Shown: positions 1-9,300 of the stretch, piece by piece
Numbering within the stretch: the stretch's first letter is position 1
How the letters are laid out: each line of letters starts with the position of its first letter
Assembly: GCA_023421135.1 (NCBI GenBank)
Contig: JAEZUG010000047.1
Coordinates: 1 to 20,684 of the forward strand
DNA length: 20,684 nucleotides
Direction of reading: 5' to 3'
Source: Candidatus Cloacimonadota bacterium
Lineage (GTDB): Bacteria > Cloacimonadota > Cloacimonadia > Cloacimonadales > Cloacimonadaceae
Notes under the pieces: generated by a model
What the model was told of the DNA's origin: nothing
What the model saw: the letters and a program-made list of their open reading frames with translations, nothing else
The model's database searches: none
Made by a program: the position numbers and the translations under genes

Positions 1-803
1 ACCGTCTGGAGGAGATGAAGGACCATCCATCTTACAATCATGACAGCTCCAACGGCATCGTGATCAAGACTTTCGAGAGCTTGAGCTTCAAGGACGTTAG
101 CTGCAGCTATTTTGACAAAACCGAGGCTGTGATTAAGGATTGCTCCTTCGCATTGCAAAGAGGTGAGAAGCTACTGATCCTGGGTGCAACCGGAGCTGGT
201 AAATCCACTCTGGCTCATATGATAGCCGGTCTGGTTCCCCCCACTACTGGAAGCATCCTTGTAAACGGCACTGAGCTATCCAGCCTGAACATCTCCAGCT
301 TCAGAGACCTGCTGGGTTTTGTGCCTCAGGAACCAGTATTGTTTGGTGGATCCATCAAGCAAAACATTCGCTTTGTTACCAAAGAGACCAGCGATGAAGA
401 TTATCAGAAGGCTGTTGCTACAGCTCAGCTTGCTTCTGAGATCAGAGACTTCCCGCAGCAGGACGAGACTGTAGTCGGTTCTCGCGGATTGGGTGTATCG
501 GGTGGACAGAAGCAACGGATAACGGTCGCCAGAGCCCTCATTAAGCACCCAGAACTGCTGATACTGGATGATATTACTGCCTCTCTTGATGCCGAGAATG
601 AAGAGAAACTATGGCAGGACATCGACAAGTTCTATCCCGGCATCTCTGCCATAGTTATCTCTCACAGGCTATCCACTCTGCGTTATGTGGACAGCGTTTT
701 ATACATAGATTCAGAAGGGCACTGCCACAAGGGCAGTCATGAGGAACTGGTCTTCCAAAACCAGGAATACCACGATTTCCTGCATGAGCATCTGAAAAAG
801 TAA
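1..803 (+). CDS. ABC exporter, C-terminal nucleotide-binding domain (5' partial)
   Basis: This is the ATPase end of a half-type ABC exporter (membrane domain followed by ATPase domain). The frame is open to the left edge (first full codon at base 3), so the ATG at base 15 is probably internal and the membrane segments lie outside the window. The ATPase motifs are complete and in order: Walker A GATGAGKST (bases 183-209), Q-loop VPQEP, signature VSGGQKQR, Walker B LLILDD and H-loop ISHRLS (His codon at 663). The residue after the Walker B aspartate, normally the catalytic Glu, is Asp (codon 570-572). In family knowledge this marks the degenerate-site subunit of heterodimeric exporters such as TM287 or BmrC, although the switch His is kept here. 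A partner gene would have to lie upstream, because the next gene is on the other strand. The substrate cannot be read from this part. Confidence 0.9.
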   Translation, partial: RLEEMKDHPSYNHDSSNGIVIKTFESLSFKDVSCSYFDKTEAVIKDCSFALQRGEKLLILGATGAGKSTLAHMIAGLVPPTTGSILVNGTELSSLNISSFRDLLGFVPQEPVLFGGSIKQNIRFVTKETSDEDYQKAVATAQLASEIRDFPQQDETVVGSRGLGVSGGQKQRITVARALIKHPELLILDDITASLDAENEEKLWQDIDKFYPGISAIVISHRLSTLRYVDSVLYIDSEGHCHKGSHEELVFQNQEYHDFLHEHLKK

Positions 804-1865
804 TCAGCGACTCAGATCAACCTTCTCATCCAAACTTTGCACGAAAGCCGTCACCAGCTTCACCGCATTATCCAGATCACTCAATGAGATAAGCTCATTG
901 GGAGAGTGCATATAGCGGTTTGGGATGGACAAAACCATCGTAGCTACACCCTTACGGCTGGCATGGATAGCATCGGCATCTGTACCTGTCCTTCCACCGG
1001 CAATCTCTATCTGCAAAGGTATCTTATGCTTGGCAGCCAGATCTATCAGCAATTGGTTCAGCTTAGGGTGAACCATTGCTCCCAGCGTCAGGACAGGACC
1101 CTTACCCAAGCTCACATCTCCATAGACTCTTTTATCGGCTCCAGGGATATCTGAGGTGAACGTAACATCAACTGCTATAGCAATATCAGGCTCCACTTGA
1201 TAAGTACTGGTAATAGCACCTTTCATGGTCGTTTCCTCACCAACAGATGATACAGCGTAGTAATCCGCCTTATGTTTTTTCTTGGCAAGAGCTTCCATCA
1301 CAGCGGCAGCAACATATACACCAGCCTTGTTATCAGTGGCTTTGGTCATTATCCTATCTTCAGAAAGCATCACAATCTCACTAGTGAAGGTGATGATATC
1401 GCCGATAGCCACACGGCGCAGAGCTTCCTCCTTGTTTGCCGCCCCTATATCTATCCAGAGGTCTTCCAGCTTGAGTTTGGGGTTATCATCCCCGCCCCGG
1501 AGCATGTGCACAGGCTTCTTGCCAATCACGCCTTTGACAACCTCTCCCTGATGATGAATATCGAGCCTGAGCCCGGGAAGCAGATTTACATCAAAACCTC
1601 CCAGAGTGCGGACATAGAGATATCCGCTTTCGTCGATGTAATTTACGATCATGCCGATCTCATCAGCATGGCCGACAACCATCACCTTCAGTTTACCGTT
1701 GCCCTTTTTATGGGCAATCAGGTTACCGTTACGATCCTGAACAATGCTATCAGCAAAAGGCTTGAGATAGTTCTTCACCAGCTCCTGGGCAGGGCTTTCA
1801 AAACCCGATGGACTGGGAGTTGAGACTAGTTCACGGAAGAAACTGAGATTCTTTTTATCCATCAT
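804..1865 (-). CDS. M42 family metallo-aminopeptidase (FrvX-like)
   Basis: This is a cytoplasmic dinuclear-metal aminopeptidase of 353 residues, the normal size for family M42, whose members form large tetrahedral shells that trim peptides. The expected metal and catalytic residues are visible: His66 in GHADEIG, Asp178 in ATDNKAG, Glu210 and Glu211 in VGEETTMKGA, Asp233 in AVDVTF and His320 in NRYMHSP. There is no signal peptide. Two adjacent ATG codons begin the frame. The first (1863-1865) has an AGGAT Shine-Dalgarno match five bases upstream, and this match overlaps the stop codon of the cupin gene. The eight-base gap suggests co-transcription with the cupin. Older annotations call such proteins cellulase or endoglucanase; the peptidase call is better supported. 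The natural peptides cannot be predicted. Confidence 0.93.
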   Translation of the reverse strand: MMDKKNLSFFRELVSTPSPSGFESPAQELVKNYLKPFADSIVQDRNGNLIAHKKGNGKLKVMVVGHADEIGMIVNYIDESGYLYVRTLGGFDVNLLPGLRLDIHHQGEVVKGVIGKKPVHMLRGGDDNPKLKLEDLWIDIGAANKEEALRRVAIGDIITFTSEIVMLSEDRIMTKATDNKAGVYVAAAVMEALAKKKHKADYYAVSSVGEETTMKGAITSTYQVEPDIAIAVDVTFTSDIPGADKRVYGDVSLGKGPVLTLGAMVHPKLNQLLIDLAAKHKIPLQIEIAGGRTGTDADAIHASRKGVATMVLSIPNRYMHSPNELISLSDLDNAVKLVTAFVQSLDEKVDLSR

Positions 1866-1873
1866 GAATCATC

Positions 1874-2269
1874 CTAGCAGTTATTGGCGGTTTCAGAAGC
1901 GAAGGGATTGATCTTCTTTTTGGGAACAGGTTGCTCGTGAGGGATGATACAGAGGAACTTCAGAGAATCCTTTCCCACATTCTTAAATGCATGCTTCATA
2001 TTGGGATCTACATATATAATGTCGTCTGTGCCAAAGGGCAGGTCACCCCGCTCTGTGAGGAGCATGCCAGAGCCGGAAAGGCAAAATATCTCATGCTCCC
2101 AATCGTGTTCATGATAGGGAGTTTGCCCCTCTGGATCGACTTCAAAGAGTCTGAGAGCGAAGTTTGGAGCTCCGTCTTTCTGGGCAATCAGCCAGCGAAT
2201 CTTAGCTCCCACTGCACCTTCGGCCTGAACGGGTTCAAGCTCGACATCGTATGCGTTCATTAGTTTCAT
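1874..2269 (-). CDS. Small cupin-domain protein
   Basis: This is a single-domain cupin of 131 residues, probably a cytoplasmic metal-binding beta barrel. Cupin motif 1 is visible as His53-x-His55 followed by Glu60 with a downstream glycine (GQTPYHEHDWEHE), and motif 2 as VDPNMKHAF with His93 as the fourth ligand. Such stand-alone cupins include isomerases, dioxygenases and sensors, so no reaction is assigned. The C-terminal tail is short and rich in Lys and Pro. The start is well supported by AGGAGG at 2275-2280, five bases before the ATG. The gene is the first of a two-gene unit with the M42 peptidase, which hints at a linked role but does not show one. Confidence 0.88.
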   Translation of the reverse strand: MKLMNAYDVELEPVQAEGAVGAKIRWLIAQKDGAPNFALRLFEVDPEGQTPYHEHDWEHEIFCLSGSGMLLTERGDLPFGTDDIIYVDPNMKHAFKNVGKDSLKFLCIIPHEQPVPKKKINPFASETANNC

Positions 2270-2304
2270 TACTACCTCCTGTAAAGGAATTGGATTTTAT
2301 AGAC

Positions 2305-2332
2305 AATATAGGTGCCGGAGCAGCTTTTGCAA
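2305..2332 (-). promoter_or_regulatory. Candidate promoter for the cupin-M42 unit
   Basis: On the minus strand, TTGCAA (2327-2332) and TATATT (2305-2310) are separated by 16 bases, giving 4/6 and 5/6 matches to the sigma-70 boxes. They lie about 35 bases upstream of the cupin start. The match is plausible but not decisive. A second TATAAA lies at 2296-2301. Confidence 0.35.
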
Positions 2333-2446
2333 CGTGTGATGCATCAGTTTCGGGACAAAGATCAGCCCCAGAGAAAACAACCACTTGATTCAATCATGGA
2401 GTTTAAATCATTCTGTATCATACAGATTGCTCTCCTATTAAACACC

Positions 2447-2561
2447 TTAACGATAACTTACTACAGGATAAGCCTTTCCTTAGCTTCCGCTAAAGAATTG
2501 CTAAAGGATCACTAAGGGATCGCTACAGAATCCAATGAGGGAGCAGTGAGGAAGAGGTGAG
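2447..2561 (+). repeat. Dispersed intergenic element, copy 1 (four 11-bp units)
   Basis: This copy occupies much of the 327-base gap (2270-2596) between the cupin start and the cyclase stop. The rest of that gap holds only the cupin leader and its candidate promoter. In order it shows ATAACTTACTACAGGATAAG, the half-unit TTCCTTAGC ending at 2484, then four 11-bp units: CGCTAAAGAAT (2488-2498), TGCTAAAGGAT (2499-2509), CACTAAGGGAT (2510-2520) and CGCTACAGAAT (2521-2531). Two bases later comes AATGAGGGAG (2534-2543) and a purine-rich tail. The 30-base core at 2466-2495 differs from copy 2 at two positions and from copy 3 at three. Function is unknown. An overlapping 67-codon frame looks spurious. 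Confidence 0.85.
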
Positions 2562-2596
2562 AATGCCTTGATTTGAGGAATATGTGTCAGGGCTGA

Positions 2597-5470
2597 TCAG
2601 GAGGGTTGGACATCACCGGACTCGGAGAGAAGCTCCGAGAGGCTTTGAAGCTCCTCGCGAACAAGTTTCTGACCCTTCTCATCCCCCAGATAGATCCTCA
2701 GCTCCAGAATCCTCTGGAAACACTTAATAGCTTCGGGATAGTCCTCTTTGTGTTTGGCGATATTTCCCAGATTGCCCAGGGCTTTAATGAGCTCCAGCTT
2801 ATCGTTCATAGCTTCTGCCAATTCCAGCTTGGTTCTAAGATAGGGGATGGCTTCATCGTTTCGATCCTGCCGGATGAAAATATAGCCCAGGTTACCCAGA
2901 GCGATGGATTCTTCCTTCATCAGGCGATGATGTTGGGCAAAATTGAGGCTCTCCGTCATGGCTTTCTCAGCTTCAATGAATTCACCTTCTTCCAGATGGA
3001 TCAAACCAAGATTAGAGAGGGCTTTGGCCTGCCGCTGAGCATCGGATAGCTCTGCTGCGAGTTCCAGTCCGGTGCGTTGAAGCTCTTTGGCCTTGGCATA
3101 GTCTTTGGTCTGGAAATACCAATTGCCCAGATTGCCGCTGGCGATGCACAAGAGACGCTTATCGTTCAGTTCCACGGCAATCTCATGCGAGCTGCCGAGT
3201 TCTCTATAGGCCGAGTCGATATCTCCCTTGTAAAAGGCTGCAATACCAAGAAAACGATGGGCTTCAAAGGCCAGTTCGCGGCAGGAGGCGGACACGCAAG
3301 TTTGAAGAATGCTTTCCACTTCTGGGATGGAATCCTTCCAATTCCCGGTCATCCACTGGATTTCTGCTATGCGAAAGCGGGTCTCCATCCTTCTCTGCAC
3401 TTCGTTTTGGGGGAGAATCGAGAGAATCTGCTCGTAGAGCTGCAGAGCTTGCTTGTTATTGTAAATCTTACTGGCATAATCTGCTGCTTGTTGGAGATAA
3501 TGCAGTGCTTTATCCCGAACGTCTGCTTTGGAATAGTGCTCTGCCAGTGTGAAGATAAATTCATCTATCCGGTCTGCAAAGATCTCTTCGATTGCTTCAC
3601 CGGTGAGTTGATGCAGCATCTTGCGGTTCTCCATCAGAAGCGTCTGATATGCTACTTCGCGGGTTGTAATATGCTTGAAATAGTAGCTTTGATACTCAAA
3701 ATCCAGCATGCGGAGGATGATGGTCTGCTCTTCCAGTTCGGAGAGAGTGGCATCAATATCCAGAGGATCACGCAGCCGGTTTTCTACTCTGCGCAGGATT
3801 TCCACGAAGAATTCGTTACCTATCACGGAAGCCTTGTAGAGCAGCATCCGAAGCGGTACTGATAGCTTATCCAAACGGGTGAGGATCAGGGTGTGAAGGT
3901 TGACCGGAACGGGGAAGTCCTTGAGCTGATCTTTGGGGAGTTCGTCGATGTAGTTGCACCACTCTTCCAGGAAGAAAGGATTGCCTTCAGACAGACGAAT
4001 CACGGTCTCAAGATTCTCCTGGCTCAAATCAAGCTCTCCTGTGAACTCTCTGATCAGGTCTTCAATGTGTTGTCTGGAAAGCGGCAGGAGGCTGATCTCG
4101 TAGTGCTCGACCAAGAGGTTGATAAAGCCTGGGACTGCATAATCCGGACGATGCATCAGGATAAGCAACAGTTTGTTCAACCGCTCATCTCTGGATATGG
4201 TATTTAGCAAGTTTTCCAATACCTTGGAAGAGGCTTCGTCTATCCAGTGCAGATCATCCAGGATCAACACCATTGTGTGGCGCGGAGTGGATTTGAGCTT
4301 GATGAATTCCACCAGAAAGCCTTCGATGGCTCGGGAGAGGTGGCTCAGGAGATCGGGACCGGTCTGCTTGAGGCGGTCGTCATGGTAGCGTATTTCCAGC
4401 AGGTAACCGATGAGTGGTTTGATGTCTGTGAGTGGATCAGAAACGTTTTGGGGAGAGGATTCCAGAAGCTGGGCATAGGCTTCTTCAAACTTCTTGAGCT
4501 TGGCTTGGATGGGTTCGTTGATGCTGATCCGGAAGAGGTTTTCAAACATGCTGCTGAAGAGATTGAGGGGAGAGGGGATCACGGCGCTGCAAGCACCGTG
4601 GAGAACGTTTATATCTCCGGCATGAGCAGATTCGAATTCATAGATCAGTCTGGTCTTACCCAGGCCTGCTTCTCCCTTGACGGAGACGCAGATGGCTTTG
4701 TTGCTGTGCTCGGTCTGCGCTTTGTGCAGGAGAGCTTCCAGCTTGGCCTGTTCTTCTTCTCTGCCGACATAGCGGATCTTTTGATTTCTTCTGTGCAGGG
4801 AGGCGTCCAGCTTGGGTCCTTTCACCACCCAGGACTCGATTGGTTCGGAAAATCCTTTGACTGTGACAGGCCCCACATAGTCGAACTCAAAGATTCTCTC
4901 CACCAGTCTTTTGGTGGCTTGGGGCATCATGATCTGGTTTACAGGGGCGTTGGATTCCATGCGTGAGGCAAGGTTCACCTCAGGGCCATAAACAGTGAAT
5001 TCGTCACCTCTGTCCTGCCCGATTTTACCTACACTCACCAAGCCGCTGTTGATGCCTATCCGGAGCCCCAGGCTCAAGCTTTCGAAGCCGGGTTGTCTGG
5101 AGAGCAGGGCATTGTAGAGCTGCAATTGCTGCTGCATCTTGATGGCTGCATGAATGGAGCGTTCAGTATCTTGCTCGGTGGCCTTTTTTGCTCCAAAGAG
5201 AGCCATGATGCCATCGCCCATATATTTATCCACCACACCTCCATAGAAGATGATGCAGCGTGTGAAGATCTTCATGATTTCGTCCATCTTTTTGTGGATG
5301 GTCTCAGCGTCGAAGAGATTGGAGATGCTGCTGAAGCCTTTTATATCGGCAAACAGCACGGCAACTTCGCGCAGTTCACCTTCGCGAAGCTCCAGTTTCT
5401 GAACGCTTTGCTCTTCCTCTGTATCCAGAGAAAAGAAATCCGCACCAAAGACAAAGTCATTATCTATCAT
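2597..5470 (-). CDS. Class III adenylate/guanylate cyclase fused to AAA ATPase and TPR repeats
   Basis: This is a 957-residue soluble signalling protein with three modules. Residues about 30-220 are a class III cyclase domain with metal-binding Asp42 (FADIKGFS-type motif, here LFADIKGF) and Asp86 (DKYMGDG), and catalytic Asn166 and Arg170 (VNLASR). The purine-selecting positions look like Lys82 and Glu157; Lys favours ATP, but Glu instead of Asp leaves the product (cAMP or cGMP) open. Residues about 235-500 form an NTPase module with Walker A GEAGLGKT (266-273) and Walker B VLILDD (401-406). Residues about 640-940 are tandem TPR-like helices such as ALSNLGLIHLEEGEF. The architecture suggests cyclase output controlled by nucleotide and protein binding. 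There is no signal peptide or membrane segment. No clear Shine-Dalgarno precedes the ATG. A 51-base gap follows the permease gene. Confidence 0.92.
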   Translation of the reverse strand: MIDNDFVFGADFFSLDTEEEQSVQKLELREGELREVAVLFADIKGFSSISNLFDAETIHKKMDEIMKIFTRCIIFYGGVVDKYMGDGIMALFGAKKATEQDTERSIHAAIKMQQQLQLYNALLSRQPGFESLSLGLRIGINSGLVSVGKIGQDRGDEFTVYGPEVNLASRMESNAPVNQIMMPQATKRLVERIFEFDYVGPVTVKGFSEPIESWVVKGPKLDASLHRRNQKIRYVGREEEQAKLEALLHKAQTEHSNKAICVSVKGEAGLGKTRLIYEFESAHAGDINVLHGACSAVIPSPLNLFSSMFENLFRISINEPIQAKLKKFEEAYAQLLESSPQNVSDPLTDIKPLIGYLLEIRYHDDRLKQTGPDLLSHLSRAIEGFLVEFIKLKSTPRHTMVLILDDLHWIDEASSKVLENLLNTISRDERLNKLLLILMHRPDYAVPGFINLLVEHYEISLLPLSRQHIEDLIREFTGELDLSQENLETVIRLSEGNPFFLEEWCNYIDELPKDQLKDFPVPVNLHTLILTRLDKLSVPLRMLLYKASVIGNEFFVEILRRVENRLRDPLDIDATLSELEEQTIILRMLDFEYQSYYFKHITTREVAYQTLLMENRKMLHQLTGEAIEEIFADRIDEFIFTLAEHYSKADVRDKALHYLQQAADYASKIYNNKQALQLYEQILSILPQNEVQRRMETRFRIAEIQWMTGNWKDSIPEVESILQTCVSASCRELAFEAHRFLGIAAFYKGDIDSAYRELGSSHEIAVELNDKRLLCIASGNLGNWYFQTKDYAKAKELQRTGLELAAELSDAQRQAKALSNLGLIHLEEGEFIEAEKAMTESLNFAQHHRLMKEESIALGNLGYIFIRQDRNDEAIPYLRTKLELAEAMNDKLELIKALGNLGNIAKHKEDYPEAIKCFQRILELRIYLGDEKGQKLVREELQSLSELLSESGDVQPS

Positions 5471-5478
5471 ACTGTACC

Positions 5479-5507
5479 AAGCAATCTTTCCTTAGGGCAA
5501 ATGTCAA
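5479..5507 (-). promoter_or_regulatory. Possible promoter directly upstream of the cyclase gene
   Basis: A perfect minus-strand TTGACA lies at 5502-5507 in the 51-base gap before the cyclase. Seventeen bases later the sequence is TTGCTT (5479-5484), a poor -10 box. If used, transcription would begin almost at the ATG (5470), giving a nearly leaderless message. That would fit the missing Shine-Dalgarno. Confidence 0.3.
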
Positions 5508-5521
5508 GCCTGAATTGTGTC

Positions 5522-6307
5522 TCAGTTCCAAAAGAGGTTATACACGACTCTGCCAAAGAGCAGAACTAGAGCCAGAACGAAGATCTCTTTGATGATCTTA
5601 TTGCCCTTGAGCACCACAAGCCTGGAGCCAAGCAGGTTCCCGGCAATGCCACAAGCAGCACCAGGGATAGCCAAAGGCAAGTAAACCTGTCCAGCTACCC
5701 AGAAAGTAGCCAGAGCAGCGATGTTTGAGGCCAGATTGACCAGCTTGGTGTTGCCATTGGCTTTCAGAAAGTCGTAGTGAAGTAATACGGAATACAGGAT
5801 GATCAGGAAGGTTCCTGTTCCGGGGCCGAAGAAGCCATCATAGAAGCCTATTAAAAGCCCTATCAATGCTCCAATGGACATGCGAAAACCCAGCTTGATG
5901 CTGTGGCTGCTATCAACAAGCCCAAGTCTTTTGTTGATCAGTGTAAGCACTGCCAGGGCAGGCACCAGAAAGAGCAAAAGATAGTTCAGAAAGGCAGCAG
6001 AAACTCTCAGAGCCAGGCTTGCTCCCAGCCATGAGCCCAGCAGGGCAAAAACAGCGCTGAGAGCTGCAACGGGTAGATCTATAATTTTGGCACGGAGGTA
6101 GGTGAGGGTGGAGAAGATTGTGCCAAAACAGGAGGAAAACTTGTTTGTGGCCAGAGCGGTGTGGGGCGGTATTCCTACTGACCAGTATGCTGGAAGCGAG
6201 ATCAGTCCGCCTCCTCCGGCGATTGAATCAATAAGTCCGGCGAGAAAGACGAAGAAGAGAACCAGGATATAATCCAGGCTGCTGAGGTTCAAGATGATAT
6301 GGCTCAT
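5522..6307 (-). CDS. TauE/SafE (TSUP) family membrane permease
   Basis: This is an integral inner-membrane protein of 261 residues with about eight hydrophobic segments. It has the two duplicated glycine-rich family signatures, GLIDSIAGGGGLISLPA near the N terminus and GFYDGFFGPGTGTF in the second half, each followed by an Asn-Lys or Asn-Thr-Lys motif (ATNKFSS, GNTKLVN). Characterised TSUP members export or import sulfite, sulfoacetate, thiosulfate or other small organic anions, but the substrate here is not readable. Its ATG overlaps the stop of the upstream outer-membrane protein gene (ATGA), so translation is probably coupled. That pairing of an inner-membrane anion permease with an outer-membrane protein is unusual and may be only operon packing. 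Confidence 0.92.
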   Translation of the reverse strand: MSHIILNLSSLDYILVLFFVFLAGLIDSIAGGGGLISLPAYWSVGIPPHTALATNKFSSCFGTIFSTLTYLRAKIIDLPVAALSAVFALLGSWLGASLALRVSAAFLNYLLLFLVPALAVLTLINKRLGLVDSSHSIKLGFRMSIGALIGLLIGFYDGFFGPGTGTFLIILYSVLLHYDFLKANGNTKLVNLASNIAALATFWVAGQVYLPLAIPGAACGIAGNLLGSRLVVLKGNKIIKEIFVLALVLLFGRVVYNLFWN

Positions 6308-9300
6308 AATTCTGCTTTGAATTCCAATTTCATGGTATGTCTTGCCTTCTGCTCCGGGTAGAGATTGCCTGTGTAATCAAAACTCACGGAACTGAAGCTG
6401 TTTATTCGGTAGATAGCCTTGAGGTTCCAAGTGCTGCTAAAGCCATCCCGCTTTTCCGGAAGGAAGCTCAGGTAGTCTGAACCACTGCGTTCGTTGTGAC
6501 GGAAACCAAGCCTGCTACTAAAGCGATACTTCTGTAAGTACACTGTTCTTAGATTTGCGGTGAGGGAGAGGCTCTGCAGATCATAGCTGCTCTCAGTCGA
6601 GAAGCTATCTCCACTCTCCAGGCTATAATCGAGGTTCATATCCAGGGCTGTTTGGGTGGAGTAATTCTTCTGCCAGGTGAAGCTGTAGTTGTTCAAATCA
6701 ATGCTGGATTGATACCTGCTGTCGTCTTCACTGCTGCGCAGGTATCGGAGCTTGTAGTTGCTACCAAAGAATGATCTGAATTCCAAACCTGCACTACGGT
6801 TTTGGACGTAGGAACGGTACAAGTCCTGATACCTTTTGTCCAGACTCCTGTCTATGTCCCAGGCGAGATTCAGGTTCACTCTACTGCTCCAAAGATCAAT
6901 CCACAAGTTTTGTATGAAGTTCTGGCGTCCGTAGATTGTCTTTTGAGGATCAAAGACATATCCCGGAAGGAAGAGGTAAGTCTTCAGCTCGTTCCTCTTC
7001 TCTGTGATCTCTACGGCACTCAAACTGATATCCGAGGTGAAGCGTCTGAAGATATCATTTTGGATAAACAAGCCTGGTCTTAGAAATGCAGAAGCAGAGG
7101 CTGTGATCTCGGAACTGGTGATGCCTACATCGCTGGTTAGATAGGTGTAGTCGTAATCTCCTCCGGAGACTACAACACCTGTGCTATCATAGAGGCCAAG
7201 CCCCACGCCCACATATTCCAGCTCTCTGATTCTGGGAAAGAACTCAGTCTGGTTCAATTGGTATTGAGTAGTGATGTTCATGGCATTCTTCCACCAACTG
7301 TGAGTTGATCTAAAGCGAGCCAGATCATAGTAGGAACGGGGATTCTCTGTTTCCTGTTTCCTGATCTCACGATGAGTATAGTCCAGGTCGAGATTGTTGG
7401 TTGTGCTGTTATATAATTGCTTGAGTGCAAGAGTGGAGCTGCTGGTCACCTTCTCCCAGTCTTCGTTCTTCAACAGAGACTGATCTGCAGAGAATGAAGC
7501 ACTGCTTCTGAGATTGGTTCCCCTTGAGAAAGACAGCACGGGATTTAGCTTCCAGTATGCGGTGCCCGGGAGGGTGCTGGTGTCCTCTTCATGTAAGAGG
7601 GCGTTCAGTAAACCCTCCAGTCTTAGTGAGAACTTACTTAAGTTCCACTGGCTGGTCAAGGTGGAGTAGTACAACTGACTATCTGTGATGTTGGGATCAT
7701 CAGATTCATGCAAGGCAAAGGTAGCATTGAGATTGGTTTGAGGGATCAAACCTCTTGCTCTGTTCAAGCTGGAGTATCGAATGCTACGTGTGCTCTGATG
7801 GGGGTAGCGTCTGTTCTGGAAGCTGAAAGCCTGACGCCAGCTATCGCCCAAGTCAAGTCCGATTCTGGCAGTTATCTGCTCCCGAGCCAGAGAATCAGGC
7901 AAAGCCACCAGGCTCAGGTCTTGCTCTTGTCCCGGATCCTCCACCTGAGAGAAAAGAAAGCTATTCTCCAATCTCTGTTCATAATCGATCCAGAGCTCTG
8001 GCCGGACATAGCCTTCATCATCCCTCCACGATCCATTGATATTGTACAACACACTGCGGTTATCCTTGTCTTCCAGCTTAGAAAGTGTGTTCAGATCATT
8101 GACGGTATAGATGGCTTCTGCTCCCAGAGAGAAGCTTCCATCTTGAAAGTGAAGACCTGTATTAACATTAGTGCGCCTTACGGGAGCTACCAACCTCTTT
8201 TGAGGCATCCATGAGCCCAGCCCTTCTCCTCTATAAACATACTTTCCACTGGAGAACTGTTCATAGTCTCCCAACCCATAACCCACATAGCTGAAGAACA
8301 GGTTGTAGTTTGCCAGACTGTCTCCCAAAGCATATTCATAATATGGAGTGCCACCACCAGTGTAAGCAAGCCGGTATGATCCTACTCCGGATTCTACCTC
8401 AAAGATGCCATTACCCCAGACAAGGTTATCACCAGCCTCTGATAATGCTTCCAGATCTGCCTCAGTGAAGTCTCCCGATAACGGCACAGAGGAATCATCC
8501 GTCTGATGAATCAGATTCTGAACAATGTAAAGCTTGTTACTGATATCGTACCTCAGAGAGTTGTAAAACATGCTCTGCTTGTAATTCTCGTCTGAATACT
8601 GGTAGTAAGCCAGTACGTTGTTGGATGGACTCACTAAAGCTTGAAACATCACAGTGCCTTCATTGTAGTCTATCGTGTAGTCACTACCCCGATCAAGCAT
8701 CCTGCCATCCAGGTAGATTCGCTCACTTCCAGCTATCACTTTGTAACTACTCTGAAAACCGTCAACATTCAGATAATAGGGACCCAGCTTTCCCTCGATT
8801 ATCTCCAGCACCATGGAGGCAGTCTTTCCTGTGGCAGCAGAATACCCAGCTTCAAGCTTGACACTGCCTTGATAGGCAGCTTTCAAGCCTTCAAAACTTG
8901 TATTATAGCTTAGATACTTGCTAGCTTGAGATTGCCAGGACAGATCACCCATAGCTATCTCATAATTGGGACCGAAGACTTTGATGAAGACTTTATCCAG
9001 CGAGCTCAGTTCTCGTGAATCTCCCTCCGGACTTAGTTTTGATTGACTATCGGATAACTGCGCCAGGATCTCCACATTTTGCGCCAAGCTTCCACTCAGG
9101 TTTACAAATAGTGATTGCTTCAGATCAAAGGCAGCGTCATCCGAAAAGCTGAGGGCAAAGGTCTTGGAGCCTCGTAAGTTCAGATTGCTGTCTGTATTGA
9201 ATAGCAATCTCCTGGTATTTATCTGAGGAATACTATCCAGGCTGGTATAGATCTCATAGAAGCTTGTAGCCTGCGAGAAATGCTCTGGTAAACTCAGATA

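Noticed and set aside
2312..2515. 67-codon plus-strand frame between cupin and cyclase
   Set aside because: It starts with GTG without a ribosome site and ends inside the repeat element. Its composition is not protein-like.
2447..2561. CRISPR array
   Set aside because: The 11-bp units are directly adjacent with no spacers, the array is fixed at four units, and no cas genes are present.
4247..4966. Long antisense frames (up to about 260 codons) opposite the cyclase gene
   Set aside because: The minus-strand frame shows clear cyclase, AAA and TPR motifs. The antisense frames have no recognisable motif and are codon-bias shadows.
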